Assembly: GCF_009695775.1 (NCBI RefSeq)
Contig: NZ_VUNG01000005.1
Span: 62,001-126,000 of the forward strand
Direction: 5' to 3'
DNA from: Hallella mizrahii
GTDB taxonomy: Bacteria; Bacteroidota; Bacteroidia; Bacteroidales; Bacteroidaceae
Length of the DNA stretch: 64,000 nucleotides
In this document: positions 17,072 through 25,576 of the stretch, in pieces
Numbering within the stretch: the first letter of the stretch is position 1
Layout of the letters: every line of letters begins with the position of its first letter
Position numbers and translations under genes: made by a program
The notes under the pieces: model-generated
The model's database searches: none
What the model was told of the DNA's origin: nothing
Seen by the model: the letters and a program-made list of their open reading frames with translations, nothing else

Positions 17072-17871
17072 TAGACTTGACAGAAGACCAGATAGAGCGC
17101 TACAGCCGTCATATCCTCTTACAGGATGTTGGGCTTGAGGGTCAGGAAAAGATTCTCAACGCCCGTGTTCTCATTGTCGGTGCCGGTGGCTTGGGCGCAC
17201 CCGCCGCTATGTATCTTGCAGCAGCTGGTGTGGGACACATCGGCATCGTAGACGCCGACGTGGTGGACTTGAGCAACCTACAACGGCAGATTATCCATTT
17301 CACCAAAGACGTGGGACAACCAAAGGTGGAGAGTGCCAAAGAAAAGATGCTCGCCATCAACCCCGACGTGGAGGTAACTACCTACCACGAATTCATGGAC
17401 TCGTCCAACGCCAAGAAGATCATCGAACCGTGGGACTTTGTCATCGACGGTACCGATAACTTCCCCGTGAAGTTTCTCATCAATGATGCCTGCGTGATGC
17501 TTGGCAAGGCATTCAGCCACGGTGGCATTCTGCGCTTCCGCGGTCAGACGTTTACCCATGTGCCAGGCTCAGCCTGCTACCGTTGTTTCTTTAAGGAACC
17601 GCCACCAGCCGGTGCTGTACCCACTTGCTCGCAGGCAGGAGTGCTCGGTGCCATTGCCGGTATGTTGGGCACCATACAAGCTGCCGAGGCTCTGAAATAT
17701 ATCCTTGGCGTAGGTGAACTGCTCACCAACCGCCTGCTCACCTTCGATGCCAAAACGATGAACTTCCGCACGATCAAGGTCAAGCGCCGCCCCAACTGCG
17801 AGATCTGCGGTGAACATCCCACCATCGACCATCTCATCGACTACGAACAGACAGCGTGCGATCTGCACTAA
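17068..17871 (+). CDS. HesA/MoeB/ThiF-family E1-like adenylyltransferase
   Basis: 267 residues. It activates the C-terminal glycine of the sulfur carrier with ATP. The nucleotide-binding motif is VGAGGLGAPAAMYLAAAGVG with the Asp of VDADVVDLSNLQRQ, followed by DGTDNFPVKFLINDA. The conserved Cys region is VPTCSQAGVLGAIAGMLG. Two CxxC zinc-type pairs are seen (CYRC and CEIC near the C-terminus). There is no rhodanese domain, so sulfur must come from another donor, plausibly the TusA domain of the sulfite reductase. It overlaps the carrier gene by four bases, implying translational coupling. Confidence 0.92.
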   Translation: MIDLTEDQIERYSRHILLQDVGLEGQEKILNARVLIVGAGGLGAPAAMYLAAAGVGHIGIVDADVVDLSNLQRQIIHFTKDVGQPKVESAKEKMLAINPDVEVTTYHEFMDSSNAKKIIEPWDFVIDGTDNFPVKFLINDACVMLGKAFSHGGILRFRGQTFTHVPGSACYRCFFKEPPPAGAVPTCSQAGVLGAIAGMLGTIQAAEALKYILGVGELLTNRLLTFDAKTMNFRTIKVKRRPNCEICGEHPTIDHLIDYEQTACDLH

Positions 17872-17917
17872 ACGTTCACAGCACTGTCTCCCACACCTAT
17901 TTATAATATACAGCACC

Positions 17918-18310
17918 ATGAAAATCAACGATGATGTCATCCAGCAAATGATCGCACAGGCACAGAAAGACGCACCCTTGGAGACGTGTGGCTATCTGCT
18001 CGGCAACGACGGCGTTGTAACCGAAAACTACTGGATGGAGAATATCGATCACAGCTCGGAACATTTCTCCTTCGCGCCTAAGGATCAGTTTGCAGCCTTG
18101 AAATACGCTCGTACTAAGCATCTGAAGATTCTCGCCAACTGGCATTCTCATCCCGCCAGTCCCTCACGACCATCACAAGAGGACATCCGGCTGGCCAATG
18201 ATCCTACCATCCGCTATGCCATCCTCTCGCTCCACGACGGCATACACCTCAACTCCTTCAAGATTCTACAGGGTGAAGTCGTTGACAAAGAGAGTCATTA
18301 TGAAGGATAA
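17918..18310 (+). CDS. JAMM (Mov34/MPN) metalloprotease for sulfur carrier
   Basis: 130 residues from MKINDDVIQQMIAQAQKD; an upstream in-frame ATG at 17810 lies inside the preceding gene and is rejected. The zinc site is complete: Glu in LETCGYLLGN, then NWHSHPASPSRPSQED, which is the JAMM motif HxHP-x-SPS-x-x-D with Ser in place. Bacterial members remove extra C-terminal residues from sulfur carriers or release cysteine from a carrier adduct. Its position right after the E1 gene and the GGGSL tail of the carrier support tail removal. Confidence 0.9.
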   Translation: MKINDDVIQQMIAQAQKDAPLETCGYLLGNDGVVTENYWMENIDHSSEHFSFAPKDQFAALKYARTKHLKILANWHSHPASPSRPSQEDIRLANDPTIRYAILSLHDGIHLNSFKILQGEVVDKESHYEG

Positions 18311-18360
18311 AGAATGAATGCCGAACGACGAATGATAAATGAATAAAATGACATAATAGC
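18302..18360. repeat. Degenerate GAATGATGAATG-type spacer
   Basis: Repeats of AATGAATG, CGAACGACGAATGA and AAATGAATAAAATGA fill the gap between the JAMM and sulfite reductase genes. Of the same type as 1856-1969. Confidence 0.5.
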
Positions 18361-20781
18361 ATGTACCGCATACCTTCCACACTCAACAGCGACTTGGACT
18401 ACACGGAGTCGCTGATCAAAAAATATCAGGCCGGTGAGATCAAAGCCGGTGAACTGAAAAGCAACCGCGTGCCCATGGGCATCTATGAGCAACGCAAAAA
18501 CGAGCACTATATGCTCCGCGTACGGTGCGCAGGTGGACTTATCACACCCAAGCAACTTGCCGAGGTGGCTTATGTGGGGCGACTGGTATCCACATCGCAC
18601 CTGCATATCACCACACGTCAAGAGATACAAATTCATAACGTCGACCTGCGGGACACTGTTCCGGCATTGCGCAAACTCGAGAAAGTGGGACTCTCCACAG
18701 CAGGCGGCGGCGGCAACACCGTACGCAACATGATGGTCAATGACCGTAGCGGACTGGTCGCCGAGGAGGCTTTCGATGTCTACCCGGTGGTTGAGGAACT
18801 TACCTCACGACTCATCGCAGAGAGTGACTCATTCACCATGCCACGAAAATACAAGGTAGCCATGGACTACAACGAACAGGATGCCCACTACTCTTTTGTG
18901 GCTGACTTTGGATTGCAGGCAAGGATCATAGACGGGCAGCGCGGCTACCGTGTGCTCATAGCCGGCAGCACGGCTCCTAATCCTCACACAGGCTGGCAGG
19001 TCTTTGACTTTCTGCCCGAGGTAGACCTTTATCGGGCTGCCAAAGCTCTGAAAAACTGGTTCAACAAATATGGCAACCGCCGCAACCGCCACAAGGCCCG
19101 CATGCGCTATGTGTTCTATAAATATGGTGAAGAAGAAGCCAAACGTCTCTATCTTGAAGAGTTCAAAGAACTGAAGAGAGACGGCTCACTCGATTTCTTT
19201 GTGCCCACACTGCCCCTCGAGCATCATCGTCCCGAATTTACGCCCGAAAAAGATGACAGTGAGGAATTTCTTCGTTGGAAGCAGCGCTATGCCCACGCCC
19301 AGACCACTGACGAAGGCCGACGCGAGAATCTGTGGTTTGCCTACCTGCCTGTAGACCATGGCAACAACCGCCCGGAGTTCTTCGCCGAGGTGGCGGACTA
19401 TCTGGCCAACTATGGCAACGATGTCATCCGTTTCACCAAACGCGAACAAATCCAGGTGCGCAACATCCCCGAGGAATATCTCCCAAACATCTACCATTTC
19501 TTCAAGCGTTTAGGCGACTATCAGGTCGACTATCCCGTTGTCGTCACGAACTTCACATCATGCACAGGAGCCGACACTTGCCGTCTGGGCATCTGTCTGC
19601 CAAAAGGTGCCATCAATGCCATCACCAAGAAATTGCTCGCCAGCGACCTCGACCTTGATGCCATCCCTGACTTTGAGCTGAAGATGAACGGCTGCACAAA
19701 TATTTGTGCCAATGCAACATGGGCCGACTTGGGATTCAGCGGACGCATCGGTCGCGTCGGCGACGACCCGTTCCCTGCCTACACGGTATGGCTGCCTCTC
19801 AAGGGACGCAACGAAATCGACCTTAGCGTAGGATATATCCCAGCCCGCCATCTACCGGGATTTGTCGAAGACTATCTTCGTGATGTCATCGCCGAGAAAG
19901 ACAACTATGCCGACTACTACGACTATGTGGTCAAGCACGGTGCCGAGGTGGTGAAGCTGCTGCTTGAGAAATATAAGACTGTGAAACCCTATGCCGAGGA
20001 ACCGGATGCCTACCACGACTGGGAAGACGACGAGAAGTTCAGCCTCATCAAATATGGGCAGGCTGAGTGCTCGGCCGGACTCTTCGACATTATAGAGCTC
20101 GATCAGGATACTATCGCCGAAAAGCGCAAGGCCATCGACACAGGCAAGGCCAAGGACTTGGAGAAAGAACTCCACGACATCGTGTTCGCCGAGAACCGTA
20201 TGCTCCTCGTTACACGTGGCATAGACCCGCGCACCGACGACGATGTATACAACGGTTTCCTCAAAGAGTTCATCGCTACCGGCATCGTTCCTCAAAAGTT
20301 CAGCGTGCTCACCGACCGGGCCCGCCGTCACGAGTCCCTCGCTGATCAGCAGCCTCTCATCTATGAGCTCGCCGACCTGCTCAACGAACTATACAAAGGC
20401 ATGGACGACAACCTGCAATTCAAAACGGTTTCAGCGACTGCTCAGCCTCAGCCAGCAGTTTCGAAGCAGACAGATGCTACACCGGAGCCCGCAGTGGCGA
20501 AAGCATCCCCTGCTCCGGCAACGTCAGCAGCCGCGCCTTCAAAACCAGATGGTCTCACGCCCGACGTGAAGAAAGATTTCCGCGGTGTATCCTGCCCGAT
20601 GAACTTCGTCAAAACAAAGATCGCGCTCTCACCGATGAAGAGCGGTCAGGTACTTGAGATTCTCCTCGACGACGGCCAGCCCATACAAAACGTACCGGGA
20701 AGCGTGAGGAACGAGGGTCACACCGTGCTGTCTACCGAGAAGGTCGACAACTATTGGAAAGTACTCATCAAAAAGAAGTAG
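18361..20781 (+). CDS. Siroheme [4Fe-4S] sulfite reductase fused to C-terminal TusA domain
   Basis: 806 residues. Residues about 1-530 are a hemoprotein sulfite/nitrite reductase with two ferredoxin-like repeats. The cluster/siroheme cysteines are Cys 401 and 407 (TSCTGADTC) and Cys 445 and 449 (NGCTNICANA), the CX5C and CX3C pattern. Residues about 550-690 are an all-helical extension I cannot name. A Pro/Ala-rich linker (about 692-730) leads to a TusA/SirA domain with DFRGVSCPMNFVKTKIAL, whose single Cys normally carries persulfide sulfur. The fusion suggests that sulfide made at the siroheme is passed straight to TusA and then to the thiocarboxylate carrier encoded upstream. It takes six electrons to reduce sulfite to sulfide; the electron donor is not encoded here. 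Cytoplasmic. Confidence 0.9.
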   Translation: MYRIPSTLNSDLDYTESLIKKYQAGEIKAGELKSNRVPMGIYEQRKNEHYMLRVRCAGGLITPKQLAEVAYVGRLVSTSHLHITTRQEIQIHNVDLRDTVPALRKLEKVGLSTAGGGGNTVRNMMVNDRSGLVAEEAFDVYPVVEELTSRLIAESDSFTMPRKYKVAMDYNEQDAHYSFVADFGLQARIIDGQRGYRVLIAGSTAPNPHTGWQVFDFLPEVDLYRAAKALKNWFNKYGNRRNRHKARMRYVFYKYGEEEAKRLYLEEFKELKRDGSLDFFVPTLPLEHHRPEFTPEKDDSEEFLRWKQRYAHAQTTDEGRRENLWFAYLPVDHGNNRPEFFAEVADYLANYGNDVIRFTKREQIQVRNIPEEYLPNIYHFFKRLGDYQVDYPVVVTNFTSCTGADTCRLGICLPKGAINAITKKLLASDLDLDAIPDFELKMNGCTNICANATWADLGFSGRIGRVGDDPFPAYTVWLPLKGRNEIDLSVGYIPARHLPGFVEDYLRDVIAEKDNYADYYDYVVKHGAEVVKLLLEKYKTVKPYAEEPDAYHDWEDDEKFSLIKYGQAECSAGLFDIIELDQDTIAEKRKAIDTGKAKDLEKELHDIVFAENRMLLVTRGIDPRTDDDVYNGFLKEFIATGIVPQKFSVLTDRARRHESLADQQPLIYELADLLNELYKGMDDNLQFKTVSATAQPQPAVSKQTDATPEPAVAKASPAPATSAAAPSKPDGLTPDVKKDFRGVSCPMNFVKTKIALSPMKSGQVLEILLDDGQPIQNVPGSVRNEGHTVLSTEKVDNYWKVLIKKK

Positions 20782-20837
20782 CGGCGCGTCTATGCCCTCC
20801 CTTCAAAATGTGGTGCTTTTTGTGCTGGGTTCTGTAT

Positions 20838-20856
20838 GTCGCTACTGAGTAGCGAC
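20838..20856. repeat. Short hairpin in spacer before siroheme gene
   Basis: GTCGCTAC-TGA-GTAGCGAC forms an 8-bp stem. It is followed by a CACCATTCACCATTCACCC-type spacer up to 20905. It has no T run, so it is not a classical terminator. Confidence 0.5.
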
Positions 20857-20905
20857 CCACCCACACGCACCATTCACCATTCACCCTTCAATACACAACA
20901 CAGCT

Positions 20906-21361
20906 TTGAATTATCTTCCCATCGCCCTTGCCCTCGCCGGGGCTCCCATTCTCATCATCGGAGGCAGCGACGAGGGCGAGCGCAAGGCACAGCGCCTGGC
21001 CCGCTTGACCACCGATGTCACCTTCACCGCTCCTCACATTCCTGACAGTGTACGAAGCCTCGGCTTCAGACTCAAGGAAAAGGACTTCGAGACCGACGAC
21101 CTCGACGGTGTGAAGGTGCTCTTCATCTGTACCGACGATGAACGCCGCAACCACGACATTTACCGCATGGCTCACGAGCGAGGCATCCTTGCCTGTGTCT
21201 GTGACGACAAGCCCTATTGCGATTTCATCTCACCCGCCATCATCCGGCAAGACAATATCACCGTAGCTGTCGGATCCGACGGCAGTGACGTGCGTCGATC
21301 CATACGCATCCGAAATCGCATCAAAGCATTGATAGAAAGTGGTCTGCTCGACATGAGCTGA
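20906..21361 (+). CDS. Met8/CysG-N-type precorrin-2 dehydrogenase/sirohydrochlorin ferrochelatase
   Basis: 151 residues, beginning with TTG in the reading used. The N-terminal nucleotide-binding stretch is APILIIGGSDEGERKAQRLA, followed by VLFICTDDERRNHDIYRMAH and the family region GILACVCDDKPYCDFISPAI and DNITVAVGSDGSDVRRSIRIR. Such enzymes oxidise precorrin-2 and insert iron to make siroheme, the cofactor of the sulfite reductase just upstream. The uroporphyrinogen methyltransferase half of CysG is absent. The P-loop-like glycine motif is somewhat unusual (GGSDEGE). It is the last gene of the sulfite-reductase operon. Confidence 0.85.
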   Translation: MNYLPIALALAGAPILIIGGSDEGERKAQRLARLTTDVTFTAPHIPDSVRSLGFRLKEKDFETDDLDGVKVLFICTDDERRNHDIYRMAHERGILACVCDDKPYCDFISPAIIRQDNITVAVGSDGSDVRRSIRIRNRIKALIESGLLDMS

Positions 21362-21421
21362 CCACTTTTTTGTACTTCTACACCTACTCTTTGCTATTAT
21401 ATTCATCCATATCACTACATA

Positions 21422-21516
21422 ATACCCTCTTTGGGGTATCATCTTCTACCACATTGATGGGATATCAAATGGTCATAGTGTGGTATTTCTACAATCATGG
21501 ATTTGCTGTAACTTTG
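21422..21516 (+). promoter_or_regulatory. Sulfur-regulon promoter B of cysDNH operon with three 18-bp operators
   Basis: Operators are at 21422-21439 (ATACCC-TCTTTG-GGGTAT, a perfect palindrome in its arms), 21446-21463 (CTACCA-CATTGA-TGGGAT) and 21469-21486 (ATGGTC-ATAGTG-TGGTAT). The -7 element TAACTTTG at 21509-21516 starts exactly 40 nt from the start of the third operator. The operator spacing of 24 and 23 nt is close to two helical turns. Confidence 0.8.
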
Positions 21517-21551
21517 CAAACAGTAAACGAGATAACATCACATTTTTGTAT

Positions 21552-22457
21552 ATGGACAACAAAACCATTCAACACCTCAAGGAACTCGAATCGGAGAGCA
21601 TATATGTGTTGCGTGAAGTAGCGGCACAGTTCGAGCGACCTGTCATCCTTTTTTCCGGCGGCAAGGACAGCATCGTATGCACTTACCTGGCCTATAAAGC
21701 TTTCTATCCTGCAAAAATACCCTTTCCCTTGCTCCATATCGATACGGGACACAACTTCCAGGAGACCCTCGACTACCGCGATGCTCTGGTGAAGAAACTC
21801 GGACTGGAACTCATTGTTGGATCAGTACAGGAGAGCATCGACACGGGACGCGTGAAAGAGGAAACCGGCTACTATGCCAGCCGCAACAAACTACAGATTA
21901 CAACACTGCTCGACACCATCGACAAATACAAGTTCGACGCTGCCATCGGAGGCGCACGACGCGACGAGGAAAAAGCACGCGCCAAGGAACGTTTCTTCAG
22001 CCATCGAGACGAGTTCGGACAATGGAACCCTAAGAACCAGCGCCCCGAACTGTGGAACATCTTCAACGGGCGCAAAAACATGGGGGAGCATTTCCGCGTC
22101 TTCCCTATCTCCAACTGGACCGAGATGGACGTGTGGCAATATATCTACCAGGAGAACATCCCCATGCCGAGTCTCTACTTCACTCATGAGCGTGAGGTGT
22201 TTCAGCGCGATGGTCAATGGCTGGCAGCCCTTCCCGTCATCAAGCGCAAGCCTACGGAGCAAGTAGTGAAGAAGCTCGTGCGGTGCCGAACCATCGGTGA
22301 CATCACCTGCACGGGACTCACCGAGTCAAAGGCAACTACCGTGGCTGACATCATCGACGAGATCGCTTCCACGCGAGTCACAGAACGTGGCGGACGAGCT
22401 GACGACAAACGCTCGGAGACTGCTATGGAAGACCGCAAGAAAGCTGGATACTTCTAA
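21552..22457 (+). CDS. cysD: Sulfate adenylyltransferase small subunit
   Basis: 301 residues from MDNKTIQHLKELESES; the in-frame ATG at 21480 lies in the promoter. It is an N-type ATP pyrophosphatase-fold protein with the PP-loop RPVILFSGGKDSIVCTYLA, then LLHIDTGHNFQETLDYRD, GGARRDEEKARAKERFFSHR and the conserved C-terminus SETAMEDRKKAGYF. With CysN it makes adenosine phosphosulfate (APS) from sulfate and ATP. It heads the operon cysD, cysN, cysH, two permeases, and is preceded by promoter B. Confidence 0.97.
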   Translation: MDNKTIQHLKELESESIYVLREVAAQFERPVILFSGGKDSIVCTYLAYKAFYPAKIPFPLLHIDTGHNFQETLDYRDALVKKLGLELIVGSVQESIDTGRVKEETGYYASRNKLQITTLLDTIDKYKFDAAIGGARRDEEKARAKERFFSHRDEFGQWNPKNQRPELWNIFNGRKNMGEHFRVFPISNWTEMDVWQYIYQENIPMPSLYFTHEREVFQRDGQWLAALPVIKRKPTEQVVKKLVRCRTIGDITCTGLTESKATTVADIIDEIASTRVTERGGRADDKRSETAMEDRKKAGYF

Positions 22458-22459
22458 AG

Positions 22460-22518
22460 AGTTGAGAGTTGAGAGTTGAGAGTTACGGATTACGAATTAG
22501 AAATTAGAAACTAAGATT
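22460..22518. repeat. GAGTTGA tandem spacer between cysD and cysN
   Basis: GAGTTGA is repeated about four times (22460-22483), followed by degenerate ATTACGAATTAGAAATTAGAAAC. Non-coding. Confidence 0.6.
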
Positions 22519-23796
22519 ATGACCAAACGAGGATATTTAGATATGGAGTTGCTGCGCTTCTCCACAGCAGGCAGCGTAGACGACGGCAAGAGCACACTCA
22601 TCGGACGACTGCTCTACGACAGCAAGTCGATCTTTGAAGACCAGCTCGAAGCCGTGGAGGCCGCATCGAAAAGCCGCGGAAATGAAGAGGTAAACCTCGC
22701 CCTGCTCACTGACGGACTAAGGGCCGAGCGCGAGCAAGGCATCACCATCGACGTGGCCTACCGATATTTTGCCACCCCAAAACGAAAGTTTATCATCGCT
22801 GATACCCCGGGACACATTCAATACACACGCAACATGGTCACCGGTGCCAGTACCGCTGACCTGAGTATCATCCTCGTGGACGCACGTCACGGCGTGCTCG
22901 AACAGACGGTGCGTCACAGCTACATCTCATCGCTCCTTGGCATCCCACACATTGTAGTGGCTATCAACAAGATGGACCTTGTCGACTTCTCTCAAGAAGT
23001 GTATGACAAAATTGTCGAAGACTACAGAAAGATGTCGGAAACGCTGCATATCAAGAACGTGGTGTTTATCCCCATCAGCGCCAAGGATGGCGACAACGTG
23101 GTGAACAAAAGCGAGCGTACACCCTGGTACAAGGGTAAAGCCCTGCTCGACTATCTCGAGACTGTACCCGTGGGACACAAGACTGTGAGCGACTTCTTCC
23201 GCTTCCCAGTACAGTATGTCATCCGACCCATCAGCGAGAAGTTCCCTGACTACCGTGGTTATGCCGGACGTGTCAGCGGTGGCATCATCCGTCCGGGCGA
23301 CCGCGTACGCGTATTGCCGTCTGGACTGGAAAGCACCGTAAAGAGCATTGACTTCGCTGGTGAAAGCCTCGATGAGGCTTATGCTCCAGAGAGCGTCACC
23401 ATCCGTCTGAACGACGAGATAGACATCAGCCGGGGCGACACGCTCGTGAAAGCAGATGAAAAACAGCCACACGTGGAGCAGGACGTGACGTTGGACGTGT
23501 GTTGGCTCAATCAAACACCAGCCCAGATACGCAAGAAATATATCATCCGACAGGCTACCTTCGAGACGCAGGGCATGATCCGAAGCATCAACTTCCGGCG
23601 AAACATCAACACACTGGAGAAAGAACAAAACGTCAGCGAACTCGCTATGAACGACATCGCCGAGATTACCATCCACACGGCTCAGTCTCTCGTCTTCGAT
23701 GCCTACGATGAGAACAAAGTCACTGGCAGTCTCATTATCATCGACCCTGACACCAACGAGACGGTGGGAGCGGGAATGATCAAGTATGTTGAATGA
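22519..23796 (+). CDS. cysN: Sulfate adenylyltransferase GTPase subunit
   Basis: 425 residues. It is an EF-Tu-like GTPase that drives APS formation by CysD. The G1 P-loop is TAGSVDDGKSTLIGRLLYDS, G2/G3 are EREQGITIDVAYRYF and IADTPGHIQYTRNM, and G4 is INKMDLVDF. Domains II and III follow (from about residue 225). The protein ends at TVGAGMIKYVE and carries no fused APS kinase; no cysC gene is nearby. APS is therefore the likely direct substrate of the reductase encoded next. Confidence 0.97.
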   Translation: MTKRGYLDMELLRFSTAGSVDDGKSTLIGRLLYDSKSIFEDQLEAVEAASKSRGNEEVNLALLTDGLRAEREQGITIDVAYRYFATPKRKFIIADTPGHIQYTRNMVTGASTADLSIILVDARHGVLEQTVRHSYISSLLGIPHIVVAINKMDLVDFSQEVYDKIVEDYRKMSETLHIKNVVFIPISAKDGDNVVNKSERTPWYKGKALLDYLETVPVGHKTVSDFFRFPVQYVIRPISEKFPDYRGYAGRVSGGIIRPGDRVRVLPSGLESTVKSIDFAGESLDEAYAPESVTIRLNDEIDISRGDTLVKADEKQPHVEQDVTLDVCWLNQTPAQIRKKYIIRQATFETQGMIRSINFRRNINTLEKEQNVSELAMNDIAEITIHTAQSLVFDAYDENKVTGSLIIIDPDTNETVGAGMIKYVE

Positions 23797-23820
23797 TGAA
23801 TGACAACAAAGATGAATGAA
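23785..23820. repeat. TGAATGATGAATGA spacer across cysN/cysH junction
   Basis: ATGTTGAATGATGAATGACAACAAAGATGAATGAAG overlaps the cysN stop and the cysH start. It is the same spacer text as at 1856-1969, here invading coding ends. Confidence 0.45.
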
Positions 23821-24519
23821 GAATTAATCACACGCCTTAATGCTGAGTTGGAAGGGAAGAGCGCAGAAGAGGTGCTTCGCTATTTCCTGAAACACTACAA
23901 GGGACGCATCGCTCTGTCGTCCAGTCTGAGCATCGAGGATCAAGTGCTCACCGACATCATCGTCAAAAAGGCACCGGCGACACGCATCTTTACGCTCGAT
24001 ACCGGCCGTCTCTTTCCCGAGACCTATCAGCTCATCGACCGTACCGACATGAAGTATGGCATTAAGATAGAGGTATTCTTTCCTGACTACCACGAGGTAC
24101 AGCGCATGGTAAGAGAAGAAGGCATCAACCTTTTCTATAACTCTGTAGAGAGCCGCCATCGCTGTTGTCAGATCCGCAAGTTGGAACCGCTGCATCGGGC
24201 TATGCAAGGACTTGACGTATGGGTGTGCGGGCTGCGACGACAGCAGAGCGTGACTCGTAAGGACATGAACCTCGTGGAATGGGACGACATGCACGGGCTC
24301 ATCAAGGTCAACCCACTCATAGAGTGGACTGAGCAGCAAGTATGGGAGTATATTCATGAGCACAGCGTGCCCTATAACAAGCTCCACGATAAGGGATACC
24401 CCAGCATTGGCTGTGAGCCCTGCACACGCGCCGTGAAGCCTGGCGAGGATATCCGATCGGGACGATGGTGGTGGGAAGACCCCAACCACCGAGAATGCGG
24501 ACTGCATCAGAGAAACTAA
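23800..24519 (+). CDS. cysH: Assimilatory APS reductase, Fe-S type
   Basis: 239 residues; starts at 23800 or at 23812 (MNEELITRLN) are both possible. The PP-loop-like core RIALSSSLSIEDQVLTDII is followed by IFTLDTGRLFPETYQLIDRT. The Cys pairs CC (122-123, in SRHRCCQIRK) and CEPC (205-208, in YPSIGCEPCTRAVKPGEDI) mark the [4Fe-4S] APS reductases rather than PAPS-only enzymes. The protein ends RECGLHQRN, carrying the mobile catalytic Cys (ECGLH). It reduces APS to sulfite and AMP with thioredoxin. It is cotranscribed with cysDN, and the absence of cysC agrees with APS use. Confidence 0.95.
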   Translation: MTTKMNEELITRLNAELEGKSAEEVLRYFLKHYKGRIALSSSLSIEDQVLTDIIVKKAPATRIFTLDTGRLFPETYQLIDRTDMKYGIKIEVFFPDYHEVQRMVREEGINLFYNSVESRHRCCQIRKLEPLHRAMQGLDVWVCGLRRQQSVTRKDMNLVEWDDMHGLIKVNPLIEWTEQQVWEYIHEHSVPYNKLHDKGYPSIGCEPCTRAVKPGEDIRSGRWWWEDPNHRECGLHQRN

Positions 24520-24545
24520 GAAAAAGCAAAAAGCAAGTGAGTAAA

Positions 24546-25436
24546 ATGAGCAGAATGACCTATCGCATTTTTAAAGATAAGATGGCTGGTAGCGTGATGG
24601 CCGCCCTGACACTGGCAGCTATTCTGCTGGTGGTGGTCATGGCAATGGAGCTGTGCGTGAAGTCAGCGCCCATCCTTCGCCACTACTCGCTTTGGACGTT
24701 GCTCACCGAAAGCCAATGGAAACCCATGAAAGGCGAGTTTGGCTTTCTGCCTTTTTTGGCCGGTACGTTCTGGTGCACAGTAGTGGCCATCGTACTGGCA
24801 CTGCCCGTATCGTTGCTCATGGCTGTCTATCTCACAGAATATGCCCGCCCACAATTACGCACTTATGCTTACCCGCTGCTCGACATACTGGCCGGACTGC
24901 CATCGGTCATCTATGGTGTATGGGGCTCGCTGCTCATTGTACCGTGGATTTCACATACTGTTGCTCCTTTCGCAGACAGACAGAGTAGTGGCTACACCGT
25001 GTTGGCGGGTGGCATCGTCCTTGGCGTGATGATTCTGCCGCTGCTCATCTCTCTTTTCATGGAGCTCTTCGCCAACGTAAGCCAAAATCTGCACGAGGCC
25101 TCAACAGCACTGGGAGCCACACGCTGGCAAACGGTAAAACATGTTGTGCTCCGACAATCAGCACCAGGAATGATGGCGGCTATCGTATTGGCCCTGAGCC
25201 GTACGATGGGTGAGACAATCGCAGTACTGATGGTCTGCGGCAACCTCATCATCATACCCAACTCGCTTCTTGATGCTTGCTACCCTATCCCGGCTCTCAT
25301 TGCCAACAACTATGGCGAGATGCTTTCGGTACCCATGTACGAGAGTGCACTAATGCTCGCTGCCTTTCTCCTTTTCATCCTTGTAGTGATGATGAATATA
25401 GGGTCGAGAATCATCCTTAAAAGATTCAGGAGTTAG
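24546..25436 (+). CDS. PstC/CysT-like ABC permease, probable sulfate importer
   Basis: 296 residues from MSRMTYRIFKDKMAGSVM, with six membrane segments. The coupling motif is LHEASTALGATRWQTVKHVVL (EAA loop), with FLPFLAGTFWCTVVAIVLAL and LDILAGLPSVIYGVWGSLLI typical of PstC. It lies 26 bp after cysH in the operon driven by promoter B. Together with the next gene it supplies the membrane part of the Pst-type importer whose binding protein and ATPase are at 9991-12037. No second binding protein or ATPase of this type lies in the operon, which ties the two loci together. Confidence 0.85.
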   Translation: MSRMTYRIFKDKMAGSVMAALTLAAILLVVVMAMELCVKSAPILRHYSLWTLLTESQWKPMKGEFGFLPFLAGTFWCTVVAIVLALPVSLLMAVYLTEYARPQLRTYAYPLLDILAGLPSVIYGVWGSLLIVPWISHTVAPFADRQSSGYTVLAGGIVLGVMILPLLISLFMELFANVSQNLHEASTALGATRWQTVKHVVLRQSAPGMMAAIVLALSRTMGETIAVLMVCGNLIIIPNSLLDACYPIPALIANNYGEMLSVPMYESALMLAAFLLFILVVMMNIGSRIILKRFRS

Positions 25437-25576
25437 AAGAAAGCGAGGAGGGGGAATAGATACGATTCTAATTATAACCCATACCCAAAGAACATATAAT
25501 CATTAACCAAAAAGATGGAAGAGCCCTTGAAGCATATGACTCCCCCCTCGGGGAGGGGTTAGGGAGGAAGGCTATT

